Positions 6,215-14,804 are shown, numbered from the stretch's first letter. The stretch is DNA of 27,114 nucleotides from Bacillota bacterium (GCA_023391425.1 JAEWAX010000030.1:1-27114), one strand, 5' to 3'. The notes: generated by a model not told the origin, from the sequence alone. Numbers and translations: made by a program.

Positions 6215-8704
6215 ATGGATAAAAAAGAGTCGCTTAAAATATCAGGAATGAGTTGTGCGGCATGCGCAGCTAGAATTGAAAAAGGTCTTAATAAGCTTGA
6301 GGGAGTTAAACAAGCAAATGTCAATTTTGCTATGGAGAGAGCAACTGTTGAATTTGATGATAAGCAGATAAATACTGAAAAATTCGAAGAAACCATACAA
6401 AAACTAGGCTATGGTGTAATAAAGGATAGTATAGCAAAAGGTAACAAAATGGAGCTTAAAATTACAGGAATGTCTTGTGCGGCTTGCTCTGCAAAGATTG
6501 AGAAAAAGCTAAACAATATGAATGGCATTGAAAAAGCTACAGTAAATCTGGCAACAGAACGAGCAAGTATTGAGTATGATGTTTCTAAGATTAAAGTTTC
6601 AGATATCACAAAAACAATTCAGGATTTGGGCTATGAAGCTGAAAGAGCAGAAGATGTAAACCAAGATAAGGAAAAAGAACAGAGAGAAAAGGAAATTAAA
6701 AAACTAAAGAATTCACTAATTATTTCAGCAGTCTTAAGTACTCCATTATTACTTGCTATGATATTAGCAATTGTACACGTGGAAACTCCATGGCTTTCTT
6801 TTCTTCACAATCCTTATTTTCAACTGGCAGTAGCTACTCCAGTTCAGTTTATAATTGGGTTTAGGTTCTATAAACATGCTTATTATGCATTACGGTCAAA
6901 GAGTGCAAATATGGATGTTTTAGTATCCATGGGGACATCAGCCGCATACTTTTTCAGTGTATATAACGTGTTCTTTGAAGAAGTACAGCAAGGGATGATG
7001 AAAAATCTTTACTTTGAAGCGGCAGCGGTTATCATTACATTAATACTATTTGGTAAGTATCTGGAAGCTGTAGCAAAGGGTAAAACCTCTGAAGCTATAA
7101 AAAAGCTTATGGGCTTGCAGGCTAAGACAGCAAGAGTTATAAGAAATGGTACTGAACAAGATATACCTATAGAAGAGGTTGTGCTAGGAGATATTGTTGT
7201 TGTAAGACCTGGAGAAAAATTACCTGTAGATGGAAAAATAATAGAGGGGAATTCTTCTATTGATGAATCTATGCTGACAGGTGAAAGTCTTCCTGTTGAG
7301 AAAAAAGCGGGGGATTATGTTATCGGAGCTACGATAAATAAGTTTGGGACCTTTCGATTTGAGGCTACCAAGATAGGTAAGGATACAGCGTTATCTCAAA
7401 TTATTAAGATGGTTGAAGATGCGCAAGGTTCAAAGGCTCCTATACAAAAAATAGCTGATCAAGTCTCAGGAATATTCGTTCCTGTGGTTGTCGGGATTGC
7501 AATACTTACATTCTTAATATGGTATTTTACTACAGGGGATATTACTCAAGCTATTGTTAGTGCGGTTTCAGTTCTGGTCATTGCATGTCCTTGTGCATTA
7601 GGATTAGCAACACCTACAGCAATCATGGTAGGTACTGGTAAGGGGGCCGAAAATGGTATTCTTATTAAAGGTGGAGAACACTTGGAAACAGCTTACAAAT
7701 TAAGTGCAGTTGTTCTTGATAAAACAGGAACAATTACAAAAGGGCAGCCTGAAGTAACAGATATCGTGATTTTAGGAAATTCTGATGAAAGTGAAATATT
7801 AAGGCTTGCAGCAATAACGGAAAAAAACTCAGAACACCCATTAGGTGCTGCAATTTATGAGCAAGGGAAAAAGGTATTAGGTAGTGTAGCTAATCCAACC
7901 TCGTTTGAAGCAATCCCGGGTAGAGGTGTTAAGGCAGTTATAGATAATAAGATTATCTATATGGGTACACGAAAATTGATAAATGAGCGCAACATTGATA
8001 TGGGAAGTGTTGAAACAGCCATAACAAAGCTTGAAGATGAAGGTAAGACTGCAATGCTAATGGCTATAGACAATACCTTAGAAGCTATTTTAGCTGTTGC
8101 GGATACAATAAAGGAAACTTCAAAGGAAGCTATCGACGAACTAAAGAAAATGGGCATAGATGTTTATATGATTACTGGGGATAATAAAAGAACAGCCAAT
8201 GCTATAGCAAAACAAGTAGGCATTACTAATGTGCTTGCTGAAGTACTACCTGAGAACAAAGCTGAAGAAATTGAAAAGCTAAAAGCAAAAGGAAAGATTG
8301 TTGCAATGGTTGGTGACGGAATAAATGATGCTCCTGCTCTAGCGACTGCAAATATTGGAATGGCTATTGGTACAGGAACTGATGTTGCAATAGAGGCAGC
8401 GGATATTACCCTAATGAGGGGAGATCTAAGAACTATTCCAGCATCGATACGGTTGTCAAGAAAGACTATGCTAAAAATTAAACAAAACTTATTCTGGGCA
8501 TTCTTCTATAACATTATTGGTATACCATTTGCAGCCTTTGGCTTTTTAAATCCAATGATTGCAGGGGGAGCGATGGCGTTTAGTTCTGTATCAGTAGTAA
8601 CAAACTCATTGAGTTTAAAAGGGTATGATCCTGGAAAGGTGCCGACCAAGTTTGGTAGTATTGAGGAATTTACAAAACAGGAATGGCAGTTAAACAAGAA
8701 ATAA
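6215..8704 (+). CDS. copA: Cu+-exporting P1B-type ATPase CopA
   Basis: An 829-aa P1B-1 ATPase with two N-terminal HMA domains (GMSCAAC at 11-17 and 85-91) and the membrane region from about 166. Motifs seen are the actuator TGES (355-358), the ion-site CPC (458-460), the phosphorylation motif DKTGT with D502, the P1B marker SEHPLG (539-544), TGDN (654-657) and GDGINDAP (700-707). The last helices hold YN (765-766) and the M/S-rich SSVSVVTN segment (790-797) expected for Cu+ rather than Zn2+ specificity. The length is typical for Gram-positive CopA. It uses ATP to export Cu+ from the cytoplasm. AAAGGAAG lies upstream of the ATG. The position between the SafE fusion and the two-component system suggests induction by the box at 4637. 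Confidence 0.95.
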   Translation: MDKKESLKISGMSCAACAARIEKGLNKLEGVKQANVNFAMERATVEFDDKQINTEKFEETIQKLGYGVIKDSIAKGNKMELKITGMSCAACSAKIEKKLNNMNGIEKATVNLATERASIEYDVSKIKVSDITKTIQDLGYEAERAEDVNQDKEKEQREKEIKKLKNSLIISAVLSTPLLLAMILAIVHVETPWLSFLHNPYFQLAVATPVQFIIGFRFYKHAYYALRSKSANMDVLVSMGTSAAYFFSVYNVFFEEVQQGMMKNLYFEAAAVIITLILFGKYLEAVAKGKTSEAIKKLMGLQAKTARVIRNGTEQDIPIEEVVLGDIVVVRPGEKLPVDGKIIEGNSSIDESMLTGESLPVEKKAGDYVIGATINKFGTFRFEATKIGKDTALSQIIKMVEDAQGSKAPIQKIADQVSGIFVPVVVGIAILTFLIWYFTTGDITQAIVSAVSVLVIACPCALGLATPTAIMVGTGKGAENGILIKGGEHLETAYKLSAVVLDKTGTITKGQPEVTDIVILGNSDESEILRLAAITEKNSEHPLGAAIYEQGKKVLGSVANPTSFEAIPGRGVKAVIDNKIIYMGTRKLINERNIDMGSVETAITKLEDEGKTAMLMAIDNTLEAILAVADTIKETSKEAIDELKKMGIDVYMITGDNKRTANAIAKQVGITNVLAEVLPENKAEEIEKLKAKGKIVAMVGDGINDAPALATANIGMAIGTGTDVAIEAADITLMRGDLRTIPASIRLSRKTMLKIKQNLFWAFFYNIIGIPFAAFGFLNPMIAGGAMAFSSVSVVTNSLSLKGYDPGKVPTKFGSIEEFTKQEWQLNKK

Positions 8705-8729
8705 TGCAATTCTTCTTGAGGATGAAGAG

Positions 8730-9431
8730 ATGATAAATAGCGTAAAAAAAATATTAGTTGTTGACGATGAGGTGAAGATTGTAGAAGTAGTAAAATCCTA
8801 CCTTACTCATAGTGGTTACGATGTATTCGAAGCTTATGATGGAAAACAGGTTTTAAAGCTATTCGAAAAAGTTAACCCTTCGCTTGTAATTCTAGATTTA
8901 ATGCTTCCAGATATGACAGGAGAGGATATCTGCAGGCAAATTAGGAAGCAGTCAAGAGTCCCAATTATTATGCTTACTGCTAAGGTTGAAGAAGAAGACA
9001 TTTTAAAAGGGCTTGATATTGGCGCAGACGACTATATAACAAAGCCATTTAGCCCTAGACAACTTGTTGCAAGGGTAAACGCTTTACTAAGAAGAGTGTC
9101 TGATGAGCCAGTTCCTCTCATTAATACAGTATCGTATAATAAAAATGACTTGATTATTGATAATCTTAGTTATGATGTCAAGAAAAATGGTAATAGCATT
9201 AACTTAACTCCAAATGAATATAAAATTCTATTAACGATGATTAAATACCCTAAAAAGACCTTTACAAGAGAAGAACTGATTAGTATGGCATTGGGAGAAA
9301 GTTTTGATGGATTTGATAGAACTGTTGATACGCATATAAAAAACTTAAGACAGAAAATTGAAACTGATCCCAAATCGCCTAAATACATCTTAACTGTTCA
9401 TGGTATTGGATATAGATTTGGTGGTGATTAA
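8730..9431 (+). CDS. OmpR/PhoB-family response regulator
   Basis: A 233-aa protein with a receiver domain (about 7-120): acidic pocket D12/D13, phospho-acceptor D56 in 'VILDLMLPD', switch Thr83 and Lys105 in 'YITKPF'. A winged-helix DNA-binding domain (about 135-230) carries the family pattern 'RTVDTHIKNLRQKI' and 'GIGYRF'. GAGG at 8718-8721 precedes the ATG. The kinase gene starts 3 nt after its stop codon. It probably binds the 11-bp direct repeats found at 3929, 4637 and 10835. If so it controls its own operon, since no separate promoter is apparent before it. The signal is inferred to be copper from the neighbouring genes. Confidence 0.95.
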   Translation: MINSVKKILVVDDEVKIVEVVKSYLTHSGYDVFEAYDGKQVLKLFEKVNPSLVILDLMLPDMTGEDICRQIRKQSRVPIIMLTAKVEEEDILKGLDIGADDYITKPFSPRQLVARVNALLRRVSDEPVPLINTVSYNKNDLIIDNLSYDVKKNGNSINLTPNEYKILLTMIKYPKKTFTREELISMALGESFDGFDRTVDTHIKNLRQKIETDPKSPKYILTVHGIGYRFGGD

Positions 9432-9434
9432 TTA

Positions 9435-10826
9435 ATGAAATATAGCTTAAGAGCAAAGCTATCACTTTCCTATGTGCTTGTTGCGCTAATCAGCGTATTT
9501 TTAATTAGCATATTGTCAAATGTATTTTTAAATAAGCAGTTTAGAGAATATGTCCAAAAGAATCAAGAGCAAAAGAATAAAGAAGTTATATCCTCAATAA
9601 GTAAACAGTTTGAACATAATGGCAAGTGGAATGCTAATATGATAGAGTCCATTGGGGTAAGCGCACTTGAGTATGGCATGATAATAAAAATATCGGATTC
9701 ATCAGGACAAACAATATGGGATGCGAAAGTTCATAATAATGGAATGTGCCAGCGCATTATTGAGCATATGTCTGAGAATATGAGCAGCCATTATCCTAAT
9801 ATGAAGGGTGAATATGTGGAAAAACCATATTCTATTTATGATAATGATTTAAAAAAAGTTGGAACAGTAGAAATAGGAGCCTATGGTCCATTCTATTTAA
9901 GTGATAATGATTTGGCTTTTATTACAACATTAAATAAAATGCTGGTAAGCGTTGGGATTTTTTCTTTACTATTCGCTCTTGTTTTAGGCACTATTATGGC
10001 TAAAAGGCTAAGTTCACCTATATCAAGAGTAATTGCCACTGCAAAGATGATTTCTAAGGGCTATTTCAGAGATAGAATTTCAGAAAAATCAAATACAAGT
10101 GAAATTATGGAGCTGACAACAACAATTAATGATCTTGCGGAAAATATGGAAAAACAAGAAACATTAAGAAAAAGGTTGACCGGAGATGTAGCTCATGAAC
10201 TAAGAACACCATTAGCAACGCTGCAAAGTCATTTCGAGGCAATGATTGATGGTATATGGAAACCTGAAAAAGATAGGCTAATTGGGTGCCATGATGAAAT
10301 CGTAAGAATTAGCAATATGGTCGGAGATTTAGAAAAGTTAGCCAAATACGAGAGTGAGAATCTTATTTTAAATAAAACCAATTTTAACGTTTCTGAAACA
10401 GTACAGCATATTATTAAGAACTTTGAAACTGAATATATGAATAAGGGAATAAAAATTGAGCTTATTGCGGATGAAGAATATATCGTTGCTGATAAGGATA
10501 AGATTAGTCAAGTTGTAATAAACCTAGTATCTAATGCCTTGAAGTATACGCCTAAAGGGAGTTCAGTCCAAGTTAGTATAAAAGGAGAAGAGAACATTAC
10601 ACAAATAACTGTTAAGGATAATGGCCCAGGTATATCGGAAGAAGACCTTAAATTTATATTTGAAAGGTTTTATAGAGCAGATAAATCCAGAAACAGAATG
10701 ACAGGTGGCTCAGGAATTGGATTGACCATAACTAAAGCTATCGTTGAAGCCCACAAAGGAAAAATTGAAGTTGTGAGTAAAGTTAATTTTGGTACAGAAT
10801 TTATTGTTTCATTACCAAAGAGTTAA
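9435..10826 (+). CDS. Sensor histidine kinase of the copper-island two-component system
   Basis: A 463-aa kinase with two membrane segments (about 10-32 and 168-188) that enclose an extracytoplasmic sensor of about 135 residues. A HAMP region (about 188-240), HisKA with phospho-acceptor H254 in 'DVAHELRTPL', and an HATPase domain with N-box (N363/N367), G1 box DNGPGI (395-400) and G2 box GSGIGL (425-430) follow. The sensor contains a Met/His/Cys-rich stretch (about 99-124: H100, M104, C105, H111, M112, M116, H119, M123), a plausible soft-metal site. The start codon is 3 nt after the regulator's stop codon, with GGTGGTGA as ribosome site inside the end of that gene. It is the partner of the regulator at 8730. 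Confidence 0.95.
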   Translation: MKYSLRAKLSLSYVLVALISVFLISILSNVFLNKQFREYVQKNQEQKNKEVISSISKQFEHNGKWNANMIESIGVSALEYGMIIKISDSSGQTIWDAKVHNNGMCQRIIEHMSENMSSHYPNMKGEYVEKPYSIYDNDLKKVGTVEIGAYGPFYLSDNDLAFITTLNKMLVSVGIFSLLFALVLGTIMAKRLSSPISRVIATAKMISKGYFRDRISEKSNTSEIMELTTTINDLAENMEKQETLRKRLTGDVAHELRTPLATLQSHFEAMIDGIWKPEKDRLIGCHDEIVRISNMVGDLEKLAKYESENLILNKTNFNVSETVQHIIKNFETEYMNKGIKIELIADEEYIVADKDKISQVVINLVSNALKYTPKGSSVQVSIKGEENITQITVKDNGPGISEEDLKFIFERFYRADKSRNRMTGGSGIGLTITKAIVEAHKGKIEVVSKVNFGTEFIVSLPKS

Positions 10827-10834
10827 TTTATTAA

Positions 10835-10868
10835 TCTCCATAAGTTCTTCACATATATTTTGTACAAT
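10835..10868 (+). promoter_or_regulatory. Two-component regulator box and promoter, copy 3 (before 162-aa membrane protein)
   Basis: Half-sites TCTCCATAAGT (10835-10845) and TCTTCACATAT (10846-10856) are followed after 6 nt by TACAAT (10863-10868), the best -10 hexamer of the three copies. The box begins 8 nt after the kinase stop codon, so the small membrane protein downstream can be expressed independently of the long operon. Confidence 0.78.
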
Positions 10869-10911
10869 TACATTGTTCAAAATTAACAAAAAACGAAGGG
10901 AGTTTTAATTT

Positions 10912-11400
10912 ATGAATGTTATGAACACAATGACTCACTATATGGAATTGCTTGCAGCAAATCAACCATGGAATCTACTTATTTTTATGGCAATTCCGGT
11001 TATCTGTGCGGAGACCTTAGCAATTTCCGAATTGATAATACTTTTTACAAGAAATCTAACTGGTATGGCAAAAAAGGTAAGTAAAATAACAGGTATTTTT
11101 GCAGGGCTATATTTCCTCGGAATATTCATTTATTTATTTCTAAATGCTGTTATACCTCTCACCTCAACAGGTGGATGGAGAGGTCCTGCAGATGTAATAG
11201 CTGTTGGATTCTATCTTTTAGGCGTAATTCCTTACTTTGGTATGTTTTTACTTGAGGTAGGTGCAATTGGAAGAAAAAGAAATGAAGTTGACAAGCTAAA
11301 GCTTCATGCAATACTTGTTGGTATTTTTCTTGTAGTAGCCCATGTAGCCATGATATTTGGTATGCTAAATCCAGATTTATTCATTATGAAGGGAATGTAG
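10912..11400 (+). CDS. Small polytopic membrane protein of the copper regulon
   Basis: A 162-aa hydrophobic protein with about four membrane segments (near residues 20-45, 56-77, 95-115 and 132-153). It carries an acidic residue within the first (E36) and a conserved-looking N-terminal stretch 'MTHYMELLAANQPWN'. I do not recognise a characterised family; it may be one of the DUF-only membrane families (DUF6803 comes to mind, unverified). His/Met residues are present (H9, H128, H144, several Met), but no clear metal motif. GAAGGGAG precedes the ATG. Its own regulatory box and the terminator at 11481 make it a one-gene unit under the control predicted for the copper operon. A role in copper tolerance or envelope maintenance is inference from that shared promoter element. 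Confidence 0.75.
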   Translation: MNVMNTMTHYMELLAANQPWNLLIFMAIPVICAETLAISELIILFTRNLTGMAKKVSKITGIFAGLYFLGIFIYLFLNAVIPLTSTGGWRGPADVIAVGFYLLGVIPYFGMFLLEVGAIGRKRNEVDKLKLHAILVGIFLVVAHVAMIFGMLNPDLFIMKGM

Positions 11401-11627
11401 TTTAAATCCATTTTGTTTAAGTTGAGGGACTGTTGCAGAACCAATACCAATAAGTTAAGAATTAAAAGAAATCTATTACTAAGAGTAGATCATATGAAAA
11501 TATATGACCTGCTCTTTTTTGTGCGCAATTACAGTTCAAAACAGCAAGAAATATTAAAATAATGTTGTTCTATTTTGGTATACTTAGGTTGTCGCCATAC
11601 TAGCAAACGAAAGGAGGCAAAACAGAA
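11401..11627 (+). other. Intergenic region between copper island and AraC-GNAT gene
   Basis: It contains a terminator (11481-11520) and a good -10 hexamer TATACT (11579-11584) for the downstream gene, but no convincing -35 at 16-18 bp. GGGACTGTTGCAGAA (11427-11441) faintly resembles an insertion-sequence end, but no partner repeat was seen. AAGGAGG (11611-11617) is the ribosome site of the next gene. Confidence 0.5.
11481..11520 (+). terminator. Rho-independent terminator after the 162-aa membrane protein gene
   Basis: AAGAG-TAG-A-TCATAT (11481-11495) pairs with ATATGA-C-CTG-CTCTT (11502-11516), with one A/C mismatch and one T/G wobble around a 6-nt loop. The T run of CTCTTTTTT follows. It closes the copper island. 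Confidence 0.85.
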
Positions 11628-12479
11628 ATGACAAAAAACAGCATCAAAAATACGGCATTAGCCATTAATTATATTGAAGAACATTTAGCTGAAAAAATTG
11701 ACTTGGATATTGTATCAAATGCGGTTCACTATTCAAAGCATCACCTCCACCGCATGTTTACTCAAACAATTGGACTTACCCTCCATGATTATGTCCAACG
11801 AAGGAAACTTACTGAGGCTGCTAAATTACTGGTTTTTTCAGACAAGCCAATCCTTGATATTGCTCTGGCTGCAGGATATGAAAGCCAGCAGGCATTTACA
11901 AATATTTTTACTGCTATGTACAAGCAGCCTCCCAATAAGTATCGGGATAATGAGAAATTTTATCCGCTACAATCAAAATTTGAATTTGAGGGAGGGTACG
12001 AAATGCTTGATAGTGAAGATAATAATCAATGGAATGTTAATTACGCATCAGAAAAGGATATACCCTGCTGGATGACTCTGGTTCGGCTTGTCATCGATGG
12101 TTTTCCACATCTGTATGAGGATGAATATATTCAAGTATTGAAACAACGAATCAGAACAGGACAAGCGTTAATACTGAAGGATAACGAAATTGCGATTGGC
12201 GCAATGCTCTTCTCTTTTAAAACTGGAAGCATAGACTTTATGGGGACACATCCGCTCTACCGTAAAAAAGGGATTCCCAAAGCATTTCTTGATAAGGTAA
12301 TGGGAGATCTGTTAAAGGGAAAGGATATCAGCATTACCACATATAGAGAGGGCGACAAAGCGGATACTGGACATCGTAAAGAAATTATGGATCTAGGATT
12401 TGCAGAGGCCGAGTTGCTGGTTGAGTTCGGTTATCCTACACAACGATTTGTTTTACCAAAGGAGATAACAAATGAGTGA
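11628..12479 (+). CDS. AraC-family regulator fused to a GNAT acetyltransferase domain
   Basis: A 283-aa fusion. Residues about 8-108 are an AraC/XylS double helix-turn-helix domain ('VSNAVHYSKHHLHRMFT' and 'DIALAAGYESQQAFTNIF', with the usual 'PNKYR' end). Residues about 137-275 form a GNAT-like domain with a Q/RxxGxP/A-type acetyl-CoA loop 'YRKKGIPKAF' (211-220). In these fusions the DNA-binding part is N-terminal, the reverse of most AraC regulators. The ATG has AAGGAGG 10 nt upstream. The 3' end overlaps the helD-like gene by 8 nt, so the two proteins are made together. A role as ligand-responsive activator of this pair, with the GNAT part sensing or modifying a small molecule, is inference. 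Confidence 0.88.
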   Translation: MTKNSIKNTALAINYIEEHLAEKIDLDIVSNAVHYSKHHLHRMFTQTIGLTLHDYVQRRKLTEAAKLLVFSDKPILDIALAAGYESQQAFTNIFTAMYKQPPNKYRDNEKFYPLQSKFEFEGGYEMLDSEDNNQWNVNYASEKDIPCWMTLVRLVIDGFPHLYEDEYIQVLKQRIRTGQALILKDNEIAIGAMLFSFKTGSIDFMGTHPLYRKKGIPKAFLDKVMGDLLKGKDISITTYREGDKADTGHRKEIMDLGFAEAELLVEFGYPTQRFVLPKEITNE

Positions 12480-14595
12480 CAAACAGAAAATTAATTGGAG
12501 CACCCAAAGTACTACTCCTCAAAATAAGAATAACAGTATTCCTTTTCCGGATGAAATACTCCATCTTGAAGAAATCAATGAAAAACTGGATGATTCATTG
12601 AAAGAAGCAAATGCCAATGTTGAACGAATTAATGGAGAATATATTGATTTTAAGCGTTACATGGTGGAAAATCGCGGTGAAATAGACCCACATGAGATGT
12701 TCCAAAATGAATTGGCATTAAACAGAATTGATAATTCTGGAGCATTTTTGGTAGGTATAAGGGATAAAATCACTAAACTGAAAGAGTCACCTTATTTTTC
12801 TAGAATAGATTTTAGGGAAGACAATAGCGAAGAGTCAATAGCTTACTATATTGGTCGATTTTCATTCAATTATGGGGATGAATTGTTAATATTTGATTGG
12901 CGTGCACCTATTGCCAGTATGTTCTATGATTATGAAATTGGTTCGGCAGGTTTTGATGCTCCCCAAGGAAGAATAGAGGGAAAATTAACCCGTAAACGGC
13001 AATTCAAAATTAAAAATGGCAAATTGGAATATGCTCTTGAAAGCTCCGTTAATATTCAAGATAATATTCTTCAACAGGAATTGAGCCATACTTCTGACGA
13101 AAAAATGAAATCCATTATTTCCACCATTCAGAAAGAGCAAAACCAAATAATTAGAAACGAAAAATCAGGTACGCTTATTATCCAAGGTGTTGCTGGTTCA
13201 GGGAAAACCTCTATCGCCCTTCACCGAATCGCCTTTTTACTTTATCGCTTCAAAGACAGAATATCAGCTAAAAACGTAACAATATTATCGCCAAACAAGG
13301 TTTTTGGGGATTATATTTCAAATGTCCTGCCGGAGCTTGGCGAAGAGCCTATTTATGAACTGAGCTTTACTGATATCGCTAAAGCACAATTAGAGGGTGT
13401 TATTGATTTTGAAACAGATAAAGACCCAATAGAAACAAATGAGAACGCCTGGGCAGAACGTGTACGCTTTAAGTCCACAATGAATTTCGTGAAACAAATG
13501 GATAACTTTATTGCTCAAATATCCAGCATTGTTTTTGAACCTACTGATTATTCTTATGGGCGCTTTACTGCAAAAGCGGATACGATATACGCACGTTTTG
13601 ATGCTTATAACAAATACCCCGTCAAACGGCGTTTACAGATGGTAGCAGATGATATTTTTGACCGTTTTGAAACTGACAATTATATGGATGATGATATCCC
13701 CAAAAGTAGAACTATTCTCAACGCTCTAAATAAAATGTTGAAAATCAAAAACACGCTATCACTTTATAAGGAGTTTTATAAATTCATTGATACGCCTGAA
13801 ATGTTGGTCATGCCATCAAAAAAAACATTAGAGTGGGCCGATGTATTCCCTTTTCTTTACCTCCACGCATTTTATGAAGGATTGCAGGAAAATAGAATAA
13901 TTCAGCATTTAGTTGTTGATGAAATGCAGGACTATACACCTATCCAATACGCCGTTATCAATCTGCTCTTTAAATGCCAAAAAACCATTTTGGGGGATTT
14001 CGGTCAATTTATCAACCCAAATTACTTACACACATTAGACGATATACGGCAATTATATGGTGCCGCTGAATTCGTAGAATTATCAAAAAGCTATCGCTCC
14101 ACCTATGAGATTATTTCTTTTGCCAAGCAGATTAAGTGTACAGGAACGATTGAAGCAATAGAACGTCATGGTGAATCCCCTGTGCTAATTCAGTTTCAAA
14201 ATAAGGAGGAGGAATTTATGAACATAAAAAATAGAATTGAAGCATTTTCTCAAACAGAGTACTCCTCCCTTGGAATTATTACAAAGACAAACCGTGACGC
14301 AAGATTGCTTTATGACCAGCTTTTACCTGATTACGATGTGCATTTGATTTCGACAGAAAGTACTCGTTTCATAAACGGTATATCTATTACATCAATACAA
14401 ATGTCAAAGGGATTAGAGTTTGATGAGGTCATAGTTCCTTGTGTGGACAAAGCAACTTATTTTACGAAGTATGATGGAAGCTTGCTATACATTGCTTGTA
14501 CACGGGCTATGCACCGATTGACGCTTTTGTATACAGGAGAAATATCCCCTTTATTGGAATCAGCCTTGCTCGAAAAAAGCAGCAATAAGCATTGA
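12472..14595 (+). CDS. helD: HelD-type RNA polymerase-recycling superfamily 1 ATPase
   Basis: A 707-aa UvrD/Rep-like NTPase. An N-terminal coiled-coil arm (about 28-60) would insert into the RNA polymerase secondary channel. Walker A GVAGSGKT is at 239-246, Walker B 'VVDEMQD' contains D483, and late motifs 'SIQMSKGLEFDEVI' and 'YIACTRAMHRL' follow near the C-terminus. The domain order matches Firmicute HelD, which uses ATP to free stalled or nucleic-acid-bound RNA polymerase. The start ATG overlaps the AraC-GNAT gene by 8 nt. The protein is somewhat shorter than the HelD of Bacillus (about 775 aa from memory). A second, housekeeping HelD may exist elsewhere; some accessory HelD-like proteins protect polymerase from rifamycins. 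Whether this one does is unknown. Confidence 0.87.
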   Translation: MSDKQKINWSTQSTTPQNKNNSIPFPDEILHLEEINEKLDDSLKEANANVERINGEYIDFKRYMVENRGEIDPHEMFQNELALNRIDNSGAFLVGIRDKITKLKESPYFSRIDFREDNSEESIAYYIGRFSFNYGDELLIFDWRAPIASMFYDYEIGSAGFDAPQGRIEGKLTRKRQFKIKNGKLEYALESSVNIQDNILQQELSHTSDEKMKSIISTIQKEQNQIIRNEKSGTLIIQGVAGSGKTSIALHRIAFLLYRFKDRISAKNVTILSPNKVFGDYISNVLPELGEEPIYELSFTDIAKAQLEGVIDFETDKDPIETNENAWAERVRFKSTMNFVKQMDNFIAQISSIVFEPTDYSYGRFTAKADTIYARFDAYNKYPVKRRLQMVADDIFDRFETDNYMDDDIPKSRTILNALNKMLKIKNTLSLYKEFYKFIDTPEMLVMPSKKTLEWADVFPFLYLHAFYEGLQENRIIQHLVVDEMQDYTPIQYAVINLLFKCQKTILGDFGQFINPNYLHTLDDIRQLYGAAEFVELSKSYRSTYEIISFAKQIKCTGTIEAIERHGESPVLIQFQNKEEEFMNIKNRIEAFSQTEYSSLGIITKTNRDARLLYDQLLPDYDVHLISTESTRFINGISITSIQMSKGLEFDEVIVPCVDKATYFTKYDGSLLYIACTRAMHRLTLLYTGEISPLLESALLEKSSNKH

Positions 14596-14641
14596 TAGTT
14601 TATACAATAACATCAGATGATAAAGTGGGTAACTGAATATA

Positions 14642-14727
14642 TACATAATAATGTTGCATAAAATATGTAAAAACAAGAAATGTTAGAAAGAGGTTGATTT
14701 GAGATGTTGCTCATGAACTAACAACAC
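14642..14727 (+). pseudogene. Decayed fragment of a sensor histidine kinase (HAMP/HisKA junction)
   Basis: The DNA at 14660-14727 aligns with 10141-10209 of the kinase gene: by hand count 59 of 69 positions are identical with a single 1-nt gap, and weaker similarity extends left to about 14642. In the kinase this piece encodes 'ENMEKQETLRKRLTGDVAHELRTP', around the phospho-acceptor His. The copy has TAA in place of a GAA codon, a 1-nt deletion and a further TGA, while 'DVAHEL' is still readable. It cannot encode a product. It is either a partial duplication of the local kinase gene or the relic of a second, related two-component system lost from this site. Confidence 0.75.
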
Positions 14728-14804
14728 ATATTTGCTTGAGATAGTTCTCGAGAAATTATTTAAAGAATATTCAAAAATTTCGTTGAAATATTATTTTAAA
14801 ATGA

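Noticed and set aside
11427..11441. Possible insertion-sequence end (GGGACTGTTGCAGAA)
   Set aside because: No inverted partner, target duplication or transposase remnant was found nearby.
11698..12075. 125-aa + strand frame inside the AraC-GNAT gene
   Set aside because: It is in another frame of a well-supported gene and has no family features.
14728..14804. Continuation of the kinase relic to the right of 14727
   Set aside because: Similarity to the kinase gene fades after the ACAACAC stretch and no further codons could be aligned convincingly.
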